DNA of 64,000 nt from Pedobacter sp. R20-19 (GTDB lineage: Bacteria; Bacteroidota; Bacteroidia; Sphingobacteriales; Sphingobacteriaceae): positions 620,001-684,000 of the forward strand of contig NZ_JCKI01000001.1 of NCBI RefSeq assembly GCF_000708265.2, read 5' to 3'. The notes under the pieces are model-generated. The model saw only the letters and a program-made list of their open reading frames with translations. It was not told where the DNA came from and did no database searches. Shown in pieces: positions 1-7,673 of the stretch (positions are counted from its first letter, which is position 1; each line of letters starts with the position of its first letter). The translations under genes and the position numbers were made by a program.

Positions 1-833
1 CGATATGGTTGCATAATTACACCATCTTCCAATGTTGCTGTTCTACGGGGTTGAGTATTTCCTTTGCCAGTACCAGCGGTTGTTGTTGCTGCGCCTGCTT
101 TTGTATTGTAGTCAACAGGTGCATTTTTACCTTTATCATCATACTGGCCATTAAGATAAGCATCTGTATTAAATGGTTTATCTGGCTTAGGTACAGCTGC
201 AGCATTATTTCCTTTGCCGGTTGTACCTGCACTAAGCGTTTTATAATCAGTTAAAATACCTTTTTCACGAAGGATAAATTCATTGGCTCTTGATGTTCTC
301 CACTCACAATAACGAGATGCCTGTTCCCAGGATACACCAACAACGGGATAATCACGGTAAGCGGGATGCCTTAAATAGTTATCTACGTAAGGTTCATTAT
401 AGGATAGTGAACTTCTCCAAACCAAGGTATCGGGTAGCTCATTATAGTAAAACTCACGATCCTCAGGATAATTATACCTGATCCAGTGTAAATATTCTAA
501 CCAGTCTGTATTGGAAACCTCTGTTTCATCCATATAAAACGAAGGCACTGTAACCTGTCTTTTATAATTGTAAATATTAGGTTCAACTCCAGGTATTTCG
601 ATGGCGCTTCCACCCACAACTAAAACACCACCCTCAATTGGGATCAACCCGGGGCCTGGTGCGCGTTTGTATTGTGTAGCAACAGCAAAAGCTCCAGAAG
701 CATTATTTTTACTTTTGCGATTGGCATATGGTATGCCTGTTTTACTAGAGCTGTTTCCACCTTTAGAGCTACAACTGTAAAGCAGAATAGCTAATGACAA
801 ACACGTAAAAGAATATAGTAATAGTTTTTTCAT
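1..833 (-). CDS. gldJ: GldJ-like gliding/T9SS lipoprotein (3' end outside window)
   Basis: Only the first 277 codons are visible; the frame stays open to the left edge. The N-terminus is a lipoprotein signal ending in the lipobox LLYSC, with the lipidated Cys at residue 21. A formylglycine-generating-enzyme (FGE-sulfatase) type domain follows, visible as GPGLIPIEGG near residue 60, FYMDETEVSNTDW at 99-111 and VSWEQASRYCEWR at 167-179. In Bacteroidota this domain on a lipoprotein marks the gliding and type IX secretion proteins GldJ and GldK. The divergent neighbour is porV, which also lies near gldJ in Flavobacterium, so I favour GldJ over GldK. A Gly/Ala/Thr/Asn-rich insertion lies at about residues 200-265. 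The start at 833 is the only ATG that gives a proper lipoprotein signal. Confidence 0.72.
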   Translation of the reverse strand, partial: MKKLLLYSFTCLSLAILLYSCSSKGGNSSSKTGIPYANRKSKNNASGAFAVATQYKRAPGPGLIPIEGGVLVVGGSAIEIPGVEPNIYNYKRQVTVPSFYMDETEVSNTDWLEYLHWIRYNYPEDREFYYNELPDTLVWRSSLSYNEPYVDNYLRHPAYRDYPVVGVSWEQASRYCEWRTSRANEFILREKGILTDYKTLSAGTTGKGNNAAAVPKPDKPFNTDAYLNGQYDDKGKNAPVDYNTKAGAATTTAGTGKGNTQPRRTATLEDGVIMQPY

Positions 834-1278
834 AAGTTACTTTAAGAAAGTATCAACACCAGCAGTTTCAACAGATAAAATTAAACATTTTAAATGAAAA
901 TATAAATTTAGTCACAATATAAATTACTGATATATTTTTAAGGCATAACGTATGATCAGCTTTCTTATTGTCTTAGTATAATCTGTAAAATTATTTGTAT
1001 TTAAAATATTCTAAATAAGGCAACTATATATTAATAAACTAAATGGCTTTTTTAAAAGTATAACAAGTGTGATCGGGTGCATAAGTTATAGTTTATAATA
1101 CTCTGATATTAGATTGCATATAAGGTAATCACAGTGGCTTGTAAAAAAAAGTGGGTTTAATTAGTAAATTATGACTTAATTCGTAATTTGGTAAAATATA
1201 GTTTTTGGTTTTACGTTTAGAAATATGTTCTGCAAGTTTTGCCAAATACCAACATCTAAAATTACGTACCCTTAAAGG
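834..1278. other. Intergenic region between divergent gldJ-like gene and porV
   Basis: 445 AT-rich bases hold the 5' regions of two divergent genes. I see no ORF with a plausible start, no tRNA, and no exact TAnnTTTG promoter on either strand. The region must contain both promoters, but I cannot place them. Confidence 0.5.
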
Positions 1279-2463
1279 ATGAAATTCAATTACATCTGTA
1301 AACTTGCCTTTTCTGCACTGTCGCTGGTCTTAGTGTTTGTTAAATCAAATGCACAGGTTGTAGTTGGCAACACGTTAACCAATGGAAGTGAATCTAATAA
1401 TATTGTAACGGCTGTTCCATTCTTATTAATTACTCCAGATGCCCGCTCCGGAGCAATGGGTGATGCTGGAGTAGCAGTTGCTGGTGATGTAAATTCAACA
1501 AGTATTAATCCTTCTAAACTTGCATTTCTTGATCAGCCATATGGATTTGCAGTATCTTATAGCCCCTGGTTAAAAAGCCTGGTACCAGATATTAGTTTGG
1601 CTTACTTAAGCGGATTCTATAAATTAGATGATCGAAATACTATTGGTGCATCATTAAGATACTTTTCATTAGGCTCCATTCAGCTAACGGATATTAATCA
1701 GCAAGAGCTGGGAATAGCAAACCCCAATGAACTGGCTTTTGATGTTACATTTGCACGAAATTTTGGCGAAGAATTTTCATTAGGCACGTCTCTCCGCTAT
1801 ATTTATTCCAATCTGGCATCAGGTCAGTTTGCCTCTGGTCAGGTTCGCGGCGGTAATGCTATTGCTGTAGACGTATCTGGCTTGTATAAAACATCAAGTA
1901 ACTTATTTGGGAAACCAACAATTTTTTCTGCAGGAGCGAATATTTCTAATATTGGAACAAAAATGAGTTATTCAGACAATGGTCAAAGCTTTTTTCTGCC
2001 AACAAATTTCAAATTAGGTGGGGCTTCTACCATTACGTTAGACGATTATAGCACCTTTACTTTTGCACTTGATTTTAATAAGCTACTGGTACCTACACAA
2101 CCAATTTATGATGCTAATAATAATATAGTAAGTGGAAAAAACCCTAACAGATCAGTTCCGGCCGGGATATTTGGATCATTTAGTGATGCGCCTGGTGGCT
2201 TTAGTGAAGAACTTAAGGAAGTCGGTATTTCAACTGGGGTAGAATATTGGTACAATCAACAGTTTGCCATTAGAGCCGGCTATAATTATCAAAGCCCAAT
2301 GAAAGGTGATAGCCGCTATTTTACGATGGGGCTGGGCCTAAAATATAATGTCTTCAATATAGATTTTTCTTATTTATTGGCAAATGCGCAAACTAGCCCG
2401 CTCGCTAATACTTTACGTTTTAGTCTTTTGTTTAACTTTGGCGATCGTAAAATCGCGAAGTAA
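1279..2463 (+). CDS. porV: Type IX secretion system outer-membrane protein PorV (LptO)
   Basis: A 394-residue outer-membrane beta-barrel protein of the FadL-like PorV family. PorV shuttles T9SS cargo from the translocon to the PorU sortase/attachment complex on the cell surface. A signal peptide of about 25 residues ends in KSNAQ. The family-typical N-terminal stretch VPFLLITPDARSGAMGDAG follows at about residues 46-64, and SPWLKSLVPDISLAYLSGFY is also characteristic. The C-terminus ends with alternating aromatic/hydrophobic strands (LRFSLLFNFG). Length matches the family. It is divergent from the gldJ-like gene and 55 bp upstream of ispF. porU, usually adjacent to porV, is not in the window. 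Confidence 0.9.
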   Translation: MKFNYICKLAFSALSLVLVFVKSNAQVVVGNTLTNGSESNNIVTAVPFLLITPDARSGAMGDAGVAVAGDVNSTSINPSKLAFLDQPYGFAVSYSPWLKSLVPDISLAYLSGFYKLDDRNTIGASLRYFSLGSIQLTDINQQELGIANPNELAFDVTFARNFGEEFSLGTSLRYIYSNLASGQFASGQVRGGNAIAVDVSGLYKTSSNLFGKPTIFSAGANISNIGTKMSYSDNGQSFFLPTNFKLGGASTITLDDYSTFTFALDFNKLLVPTQPIYDANNNIVSGKNPNRSVPAGIFGSFSDAPGGFSEELKEVGISTGVEYWYNQQFAIRAGYNYQSPMKGDSRYFTMGLGLKYNVFNIDFSYLLANAQTSPLANTLRFSLLFNFGDRKIAK

Positions 2464-2518
2464 CCGTAAGATTCGGCGGGACAATCAATTCTTCAAATCA
2501 GATCATAAATCAAATTAA

Positions 2519-2998
2519 ATGAAAATAAGAGTAGGCTTTGGCTTCGATGTTCATCAATTAAAAGATGAGCACCCTTTTGTAGTAGGTGGAGTAACACTAG
2601 AACATCATAAAGGTGCTTTTGGTCATTCAGATGCTGATGTTTTACTGCACGCCATATGTGATGCACTTTTAGGCGCTGCTAATCTCCGTGATATTGGGTT
2701 CCATTTTAAAAATACGGACGACCGTTGGAAAGGGATCAGCAGTGTAATTCTATTAAAAGAAACCATTAAATTACTTACTGAAAAAGGCTGGCAGGTAGGG
2801 AATATAGATGCTATGCTCTGTTTGGAAGCACCCAAAATTAATCCTCACATTCCCGACATGCAGCAAAACATTGCTGATGCCATTGGAATATCTACGGAAG
2901 AAATCTCTATCAAAGCAACAACTAACGAACAAATGGGATTTATTGGACGTGAAGAAGGTGTGGTGGCCTATGCCGTATGCTTAATTGAAAAAGCATGA
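2519..2998 (+). CDS. ispF: 2-C-methyl-D-erythritol 2,4-cyclodiphosphate synthase
   Basis: IspF cyclises CDP-methylerythritol 2-phosphate to methylerythritol 2,4-cyclodiphosphate with release of CMP, in the non-mevalonate isoprenoid pathway. The protein has 159 residues, the normal length for this homotrimeric enzyme. The metal ligands are visible: Asp10 and His12 in GFDVH and His44 in DVLLHAICDALLGAA. The substrate loop HSDAD (36-40) and the C-terminal KATTNEQMGFIGREEG are also intact. It lies 55 bp after porV in the same orientation and is followed by a terminator at 3021-3056. Confidence 0.97.
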   Translation: MKIRVGFGFDVHQLKDEHPFVVGGVTLEHHKGAFGHSDADVLLHAICDALLGAANLRDIGFHFKNTDDRWKGISSVILLKETIKLLTEKGWQVGNIDAMLCLEAPKINPHIPDMQQNIADAIGISTEEISIKATTNEQMGFIGREEGVVAYAVCLIEKA

Positions 2999-3020
2999 TC
3001 TTTAAATAATTAAATTATTC

Positions 3021-3056
3021 AAAAGCTGGATTGACTTAAGCTATCCAGCTTTTTTT
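3021..3056 (+). terminator. Rho-independent terminator after ispF
   Basis: Arms AAAAGCTGGAT (3021-3031) and ATCCAGCTTTT (3043-3053) form an 11-bp stem with a run of T following. It ends ispF and may also serve the convergent pirin gene. Confidence 0.8.
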
Positions 3057-3062
3057 AATTCG

Positions 3063-3932
3063 TTACTCTTCCAGGTAACCAAATTTTCCCTGATTATAAT
3101 CTGATAACGCCTGATTAATTTCAGCCTCTGTATTCATTAAAAAGGGGCCGTAGTGTACAATGGGTTCATTAACAGGCTCGCCGCTTAAGATTAAAACAAC
3201 ACTATTTTCTAAAGCTTGGATTTTAATTTCCGTTCCCATGTTTTCGAAATGTACAAAGCTATCTGCATGAGCGATTTCTTTTCCATTTATTTCTATCGCT
3301 CCCTCAATAATCATGAGGCCTGTATTATAATCTGAAGGAAAACTAAAATTTGCTTTTCCGCCTTTATTCAATCTGGCATTGTATAAATGAATGGATGTAA
3401 AAGTATTAGCATTGCCCACTATTCCCTGATAATTTCCGGCGATAACCTCAATTTTGCCTCCATAATCTGGCAGGTCAATAGTGGCCATTTCAGATTGCTT
3501 AATCGCCTGATATCCTGGTTTTCCCATTTTATCTTTTGCCGGTAAATTAACCCATAACTGAACCATTTGAAAGGTTCCGCCCTTTAAACTATAATTCTCT
3601 TCATGATATTCCTTATGCAGGATGCCTCGGGCAGCAGTCATCCATTGAACGTCACCAGGGTATATAACGCCGCTATTTCCTGTGCTATCATGGTGTGCAA
3701 TAGCGCCATGATAGGCTATGGTTACGGTTTCAAAACCACGATGTGGATGAATTCCTACACCACGCGGATTTTTCCGGGCAGAAAATTCGATTTTTGAACC
3801 ATAATCCATCAGGAAAAATGGACTCATATTGATTTTATATCCTCCCGGGAAAAAGTTATGTACTCTAAAACCATCTCCAACCATATGTGGTGCAGGTGCT
3901 TTTAAGATATTTGCTATTTGTTTTATTTCCAT
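3063..3932 (-). CDS. Pirin family bicupin protein
   Basis: A 289-residue bicupin of the pirin family. Some bacterial pirins are iron-dependent quercetin 2,3-dioxygenases and others act in redox or stress responses; the substrate cannot be read from sequence. The N-terminal cupin keeps the canonical metal site: His62 and His64 in GIHPHRGFETVT, and His106 and Glu108 in RGILHKEYHEE. The C-terminal cupin is also full length. The gene sits convergent to ispF and 74 bp downstream of the yceI-like gene on the same strand, so the two could be co-transcribed. Confidence 0.9.
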   Translation of the reverse strand: MEIKQIANILKAPAPHMVGDGFRVHNFFPGGYKINMSPFFLMDYGSKIEFSARKNPRGVGIHPHRGFETVTIAYHGAIAHHDSTGNSGVIYPGDVQWMTAARGILHKEYHEENYSLKGGTFQMVQLWVNLPAKDKMGKPGYQAIKQSEMATIDLPDYGGKIEVIAGNYQGIVGNANTFTSIHLYNARLNKGGKANFSFPSDYNTGLMIIEGAIEINGKEIAHADSFVHFENMGTEIKIQALENSVVLILSGEPVNEPIVHYGPFLMNTEAEINQALSDYNQGKFGYLEE

Positions 3933-4006
3933 TCCCTTTCATTATTTAAGGCATGGGGTTTTGAGCACAGAGCTTCTATGCTCAAAACTCAAAACGCAAT
4001 GCTATA

Positions 4007-4537
4007 TTATACTTGTTTAACAAATTGTAGTTCACCTAATAAGCGAACTTCTTCACTCACCATTACACCACCGCCTTCTATAGCTGTATTCCAGGTGAGT
4101 CCAAAATCTGTACGGTTAATTTTGCCACTAAGTGTAAAGCCAGCTTTAATATTTTCCCATGGATCAGTTGCAATGCCACCAAATTCTGCAGTTAATTTTA
4201 TTGGTTTAGTTTCTCCCTTAATAGTTAAATTACCATTAATAAGGTAGTCAGTACCCTCTTTTGTAACTGATGAAGATTGAAATTCCATCGTCGAAAACTG
4301 CTCCGCATTGAAGAAATCAGCGCTTTTTAAATGATGATCGCGGTCTGTGTTTCCGGTATCTAAAGAATTAATGTCGCCTTCAAATGAGATTTTACTGTTT
4401 TCAAATTCATCACCTTCTGCATCTAATTCTGCAGTAAAGGATTTTAAATTTCCAGTAATAGTGGTGATCATTAAGTGTTTTACTTTGAACTGAAGTTCGC
4501 TATGTGTTGGATCTAATGTCCATTTTGTAGTAGCCAT
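4007..4537 (-). CDS. YceI family lipid-binding protein (cytoplasmic form)
   Basis: A 176-residue YceI-domain protein, a lipocalin-like barrel that binds polyisoprenoid chains in characterised members. The start WTLDPTHSELQFKVKHLMI and the central SADFFNAEQFSTMEFQSSSV are diagnostic. There is no signal peptide, so unlike E. coli YceI this copy is probably cytoplasmic. Such copies often neighbour pirin genes in Bacteroidota, as here. A -7 promoter element lies about 35 bp upstream of the start. Confidence 0.9.
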   Translation of the reverse strand: MATTKWTLDPTHSELQFKVKHLMITTITGNLKSFTAELDAEGDEFENSKISFEGDINSLDTGNTDRDHHLKSADFFNAEQFSTMEFQSSSVTKEGTDYLINGNLTIKGETKPIKLTAEFGGIATDPWENIKAGFTLSGKINRTDFGLTWNTAIEGGGVMVSEEVRLLGELQFVKQV

Positions 4538-4571
4538 ATATTCGTTTTTTGATGCGTTTAATATTACATCA

Positions 4572-4579
4572 CAAAAATA
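4572..4579 (-). promoter_or_regulatory. Bacteroidota -7 element for the YceI gene
   Basis: On the minus strand this reads TATTTTTG, an exact match to TAnnTTTG. It is well placed, 35 bp before the ATG at 4537. No clear TTTG -33 element was found. Confidence 0.5.
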
Positions 4580-4706
4580 CGGCAGGCGATTAGGGTTGAG
4601 GTTGATGTATGTTAACTAATGAATGAATTATTGAGGGATTGAATTAGAGAGTGTTAGCGTATTGAAATGGCATTACATCATTTAAAATTCCTTCATTCAA
4701 AATTAA

Positions 4707-5294
4707 CTAAGGGCGGAAGTGTTTGTTGGCGAGTTCTTTTCTTACTCTACTTAACGATTCTGGAGTGATGCCTAAATACGAAGCAATCATCCATTGAGGT
4801 ACGCGAAGCGTAAGGTTTGGATAAAGTTTGATAAAATCTAGATAGCGTTCTTCAGCAGTTGCACTTAGTAACATATTAATTCTCTTCTGCATAAAACGAA
4901 TCGAATTGTTTAATAATCTAACTTGCATAGGTTGCAGGCAGGGTACTTGAATAGCTGCCTGTTCCATAAAATCATTAGGCATCAGCACTACTTCAGAGGC
5001 TTCAATCGCCTCAATAAAAAATATTGATGGCTCATTATTCATATTATTTCTGTCTGAAATTAACCAGTTTTCTGGTGCAAACTGAAGAATATGTTCTTTG
5101 CCTTTTGAATCAATAGAATAGGCCCGTAAAAGTCCCTTACAAACAAAAAAACCATGTTTGAGGTTATCTCCTGTATATTGAACGATTTGGCTTTTATCAA
5201 ATTTCTTTACTTTTAATGGAGAAGAAATGCTATCGAATTGCTCATCAGTTATGGCTATTTTTTCTTTAAGATAGTTTTTAAACTGATCAATCAT
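4707..5294 (-). CDS. Crp/Fnr family transcriptional regulator
   Basis: A 195-residue regulator with an N-terminal cyclic-nucleotide-binding-type sensor domain (about residues 1-130) and a short C-terminal helix-turn-helix around ASYLGITPESLSRVRKEL. This compact architecture is common in Bacteroidota. No Cys cluster for an Fnr-type iron-sulfur centre is present, and the cAMP-contacting residues are not convincing, so the ligand is unknown. The gene starts 10 bp after the stop of a small Cys-rich membrane protein gene and is probably co-transcribed with it. Confidence 0.88.
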   Translation of the reverse strand: MIDQFKNYLKEKIAITDEQFDSISSPLKVKKFDKSQIVQYTGDNLKHGFFVCKGLLRAYSIDSKGKEHILQFAPENWLISDRNNMNNEPSIFFIEAIEASEVVLMPNDFMEQAAIQVPCLQPMQVRLLNNSIRFMQKRINMLLSATAEERYLDFIKLYPNLTLRVPQWMIASYLGITPESLSRVRKELANKHFRP

Positions 5295-5304
5295 AAAGGA
5301 AGTA

Positions 5305-5463
5305 TTACTTTTTTGAGGATTTAATATCTGAAAAATCTACGCCACATTTGCAATTGCCGCCGCAGCCATCTTTCTTAATCTGAAGAGACTTATAAACCAA
5401 ACGGCCAACATATACCAATGCTACCGCAAAAAGTAAAAAGACTAAAATGGTTTGAATATTCAT
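5305..5463 (-). CDS. Small Cys-rich single-span membrane protein (FeoB-associated-like)
   Basis: A 52-residue ORF with one N-terminal membrane segment (MNIQTILVFLLFAVALVYVG) followed by a cytosolic tail carrying KKDGCGGNCKCGVDF, with Cys at positions 34, 38 and 40. The layout resembles the FeoB-associated Cys-rich membrane protein family, but no feoB is in the window, so a role in iron or metal handling is inference. A -7 element lies immediately upstream at 5468-5475. Start and stop flank a compositionally typical coding sequence, and the downstream Crp/Fnr gene follows after 10 bp. Confidence 0.75.
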   Translation of the reverse strand: MNIQTILVFLLFAVALVYVGRLVYKSLQIKKDGCGGNCKCGVDFSDIKSSKK

Positions 5464-5467
5464 GACA

Positions 5468-5475
5468 CAAATATA
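5468..5475 (-). promoter_or_regulatory. -7 promoter element almost abutting the small Cys-rich gene
   Basis: The minus strand reads TATATTTG, an exact TAnnTTTG. It ends only 4 bp before the ATG at 5463, implying a leaderless or nearly leaderless transcript if it is used. Confidence 0.45.
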
Positions 5476-5533
5476 ATAGGCTTTTTTAGTTTTGGTGTTC
5501 AGGTGAATGTAAATTATTTTAAAGTCGAAGTAT

Positions 5534-5602
5534 GCATGAAATGTTTACCACAGAGCGCACTGAGTTTTACACTGAGTGCACAGAGAAAGTAATATTTCAT
5601 GA
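5534..5602. repeat. Imperfect inverted repeat of the CACAGAG/CTGAGT type
   Basis: Outer arms CATGAAAT and ATTTCATG enclose GCACT...AGTGC and two copies each of CACAGAG and CACTGAG. It resembles the short intergenic repeats scattered in many Bacteroidota genomes. It codes for nothing visible. Confidence 0.4.
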
Positions 5603-5615
5603 TAAAATGAAGAGA

Positions 5616-6803
5616 TTAGTCTTCGATAAAACCTATCGTACCACCAACCCAGTCAAAATCTGCATTATAGCGAACGCCAATCATTTTGCCGCGACTTAAT
5701 CTGGCTAAGTTGATGCAAAGCTGGGGTTCACCATTATCCGGCCATAAATACATCATTCTAATTTCTGCTTTAACTCCTCCGGATGGAGATTTTACGGCAG
5801 GTTCATAATTTACTTTCCTTTGTAAAATCCAGTTTTCCGGATCAGGAATGGTATTGATATCATCTTCCGTAACATCAATTATTACACCCATACCCGCAAA
5901 TGAAAATAAAGGCTTTAATACATAGTTTTCCAGATCAGTTGGAATGCTGTCAATTTGATTCAGGAATCGGGTTTCAGGGACAAACTCACTATCTAAAAAA
6001 GGCATTGTGTATTTACTAATTCTGTAAAACCAATTTGGATGGGTAATCCATTCTATATCCAGTTCTTCCCGAGGGTCGAAATTGGTTTTAAAGATTTCCA
6101 GATTATTAGCTACTTCATCAAAGATTAACCGATTATAAATTCGTTTTAAATGAATCTGTTTACCATTTTCTTCGTAGAAGAGTTGCTTGCCTACTTTTTT
6201 AATATCCGTTAGTGCCAGTATTTTAATACCCAGCATTTTTTGTGTTACAAAAAAATCGATTGCTGTTTTTTGGTTTGGAGCATCAACATCCATCAGTGCT
6301 ACCTCATGTGGCTGATGTTTACCTATGATGACTTCTTTTAATAATTGGATGTATGTCTCTTCATTAAATCCATTCAAAAAATAGTTAACAGAAGGGTCAA
6401 TGTCAAAATGTGATGCAAAAGTTTTTCCCAGGTGATGTTGAAAACCATAAAGCGACGGAAAGCCTTGCATTTCAATTAGCATGGGGGTTAATTCGCCGGT
6501 TTCATTTTTACAAATACCAAAATCAAAAGTGAGAAAATGAGGGTGATCATTTTCATGAGGTACGCTCCATTTTAATGGGACGGATGGTGCTGTGAGGTCT
6601 TTAAAGTTCGGTAGCTTAATCAGTTTAATGATTTCCTCACCTGCAGCAATAAGTTTTTCTTTTAAAGCATTCGCAATAAATACCGGTGTTTCCGCCACAC
6701 GAAAAGGAATTTCAGGGTAACCATTTTCCAAATCTTTAATGAATGTTTGATACTTTTCAGCATTCAACTGTTCATTGTATTTTTTGCGTTGGGAAGGTAT
6801 CAT
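5616..6803 (-). CDS. Permuted ATP-grasp-like protein, possible amide ligase
   Basis: A 395-residue soluble protein, last gene of the leftward amidoligase cluster. I cannot assign it to a named family with certainty. The C-terminal third contains YVLKPLFSFAGMGV (residues 294-307) and WILQRKV (325-331), which read like the ATP-grasp nucleotide-binding strand, Gly loop and hinge. The central FDFG (93-96) and MLIEMQGFPSLYG (108-120) recall the FDF...LEyNADTPT order of glutathionylspermidine-synthase-like permuted ATP-grasps. The order metal-site-first, nucleotide-loop-last supports permutation. It starts 35 bp after the glutamine amidotransferase stop. The function, an ATP-dependent amide-forming step, is inference. 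Confidence 0.6.
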   Translation of the reverse strand: MIPSQRKKYNEQLNAEKYQTFIKDLENGYPEIPFRVAETPVFIANALKEKLIAAGEEIIKLIKLPNFKDLTAPSVPLKWSVPHENDHPHFLTFDFGICKNETGELTPMLIEMQGFPSLYGFQHHLGKTFASHFDIDPSVNYFLNGFNEETYIQLLKEVIIGKHQPHEVALMDVDAPNQKTAIDFFVTQKMLGIKILALTDIKKVGKQLFYEENGKQIHLKRIYNRLIFDEVANNLEIFKTNFDPREELDIEWITHPNWFYRISKYTMPFLDSEFVPETRFLNQIDSIPTDLENYVLKPLFSFAGMGVIIDVTEDDINTIPDPENWILQRKVNYEPAVKSPSGGVKAEIRMMYLWPDNGEPQLCINLARLSRGKMIGVRYNADFDWVGGTIGFIED

Positions 6804-6838
6804 ATGTTATTATTTGTTTTTGACAACCGACTTTGATG

Positions 6839-7666
6839 TTATGCTTCTTGCAAATTTCCGATTGCTTTTTGCAGGAAATTAGGTAAAATCACACTTTGCG
6901 TCAGAACAATCCTTGCCGGGTCATCCAGGCTATTCAGCATATCTAAATACTTTTGTTCACCATGCATATCAATAATAGCTTTTTTCTTTTCTTCCTGAAG
7001 CAAGTACATTTTCATCCCGATTGGATCTGCCTCTGGATGAAACTGCGTGCCAATAATTTCATTAGAAAAACGAATCGCCATCATGCAGCGTTCTAAATCA
7101 ATATGCTTGCGCTCTTTCTCTATTGCTAAAAGCTTTGCTCCTTTTTTTTCAAAGGCATCAAAATCAGGTTCTATTACTTGCCAATCTCTGCTGTCAACAG
7201 AGAAGAAGGGGTTGGTAATGCCATTAAAAATTTCATCCTGCTCGCCATCTTCGGTAAGTGTGATTGGAAAGATCCCAAAAGCATTCGATCGCCTTTCGGT
7301 TACATTACCCAGTTCATACTTCCGGCAGGCCAGTTGAAAGGAGTGGCAAATTAGAAAGGCATACTTCTTTTGTGTTTCATTTTTCGTATTAAAAACCTCA
7401 ATCTGATCCAGTAGATTATAAAAATCGTTTTCCCACTTTTCACCTTCACTTTCCAGCGGGCTTCCAGGTCCACCACTGGAAATATAAGCATCGTATTCCA
7501 GTCCGGGAATTTCACCCTTTTGTCTTAAATCAAAAAGATCAAAAGAAAGATTGATATGATTATCGTCTCTAAAACGGGATAAAATTTCCTGAATTCCCCG
7601 CATTCCCTGGTTAGGTGCGCCGTTGTTCATATCAATTACAGCAACCCTTAATCCTTTTTTATCCAT
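6839..7666 (-). CDS. Class I glutamine amidotransferase-like protein
   Basis: A 275-residue stand-alone class I (GMP synthase-like) glutaminase domain. The triad is visible: nucleophile Cys107 in LICHSFQ, with His210 and Glu212 in TQFHPEAD. SSGGPGSPLE at about 63-72 matches the oxyanion region. Such enzymes release ammonia from glutamine or hydrolyse gamma-glutamyl bonds. About 50 extra C-terminal residues (after 225) have no counterpart in the minimal domain. It lies 7 bp downstream of the GCS2 ligase gene, so translation is probably coupled. It may provide ammonia to, or trim gamma-glutamyl groups from, the cluster's product; this is inference. Confidence 0.85.
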   Translation of the reverse strand: MDKKGLRVAVIDMNNGAPNQGMRGIQEILSRFRDDNHINLSFDLFDLRQKGEIPGLEYDAYISSGGPGSPLESEGEKWENDFYNLLDQIEVFNTKNETQKKYAFLICHSFQLACRKYELGNVTERRSNAFGIFPITLTEDGEQDEIFNGITNPFFSVDSRDWQVIEPDFDAFEKKGAKLLAIEKERKHIDLERCMMAIRFSNEIIGTQFHPEADPIGMKMYLLQEEKKKAIIDMHGEQKYLDMLNSLDDPARIVLTQSVILPNFLQKAIGNLQEA

Positions 7667-7673
7667 GGTAAAA

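Noticed and set aside
9..254. ORF on the plus strand opposite the gldJ-like gene (and another at 290-481)
   Set aside because: Both are antisense to the clear lipoprotein gene, which has a full signal and domain; their sequences look like reversed coding composition.
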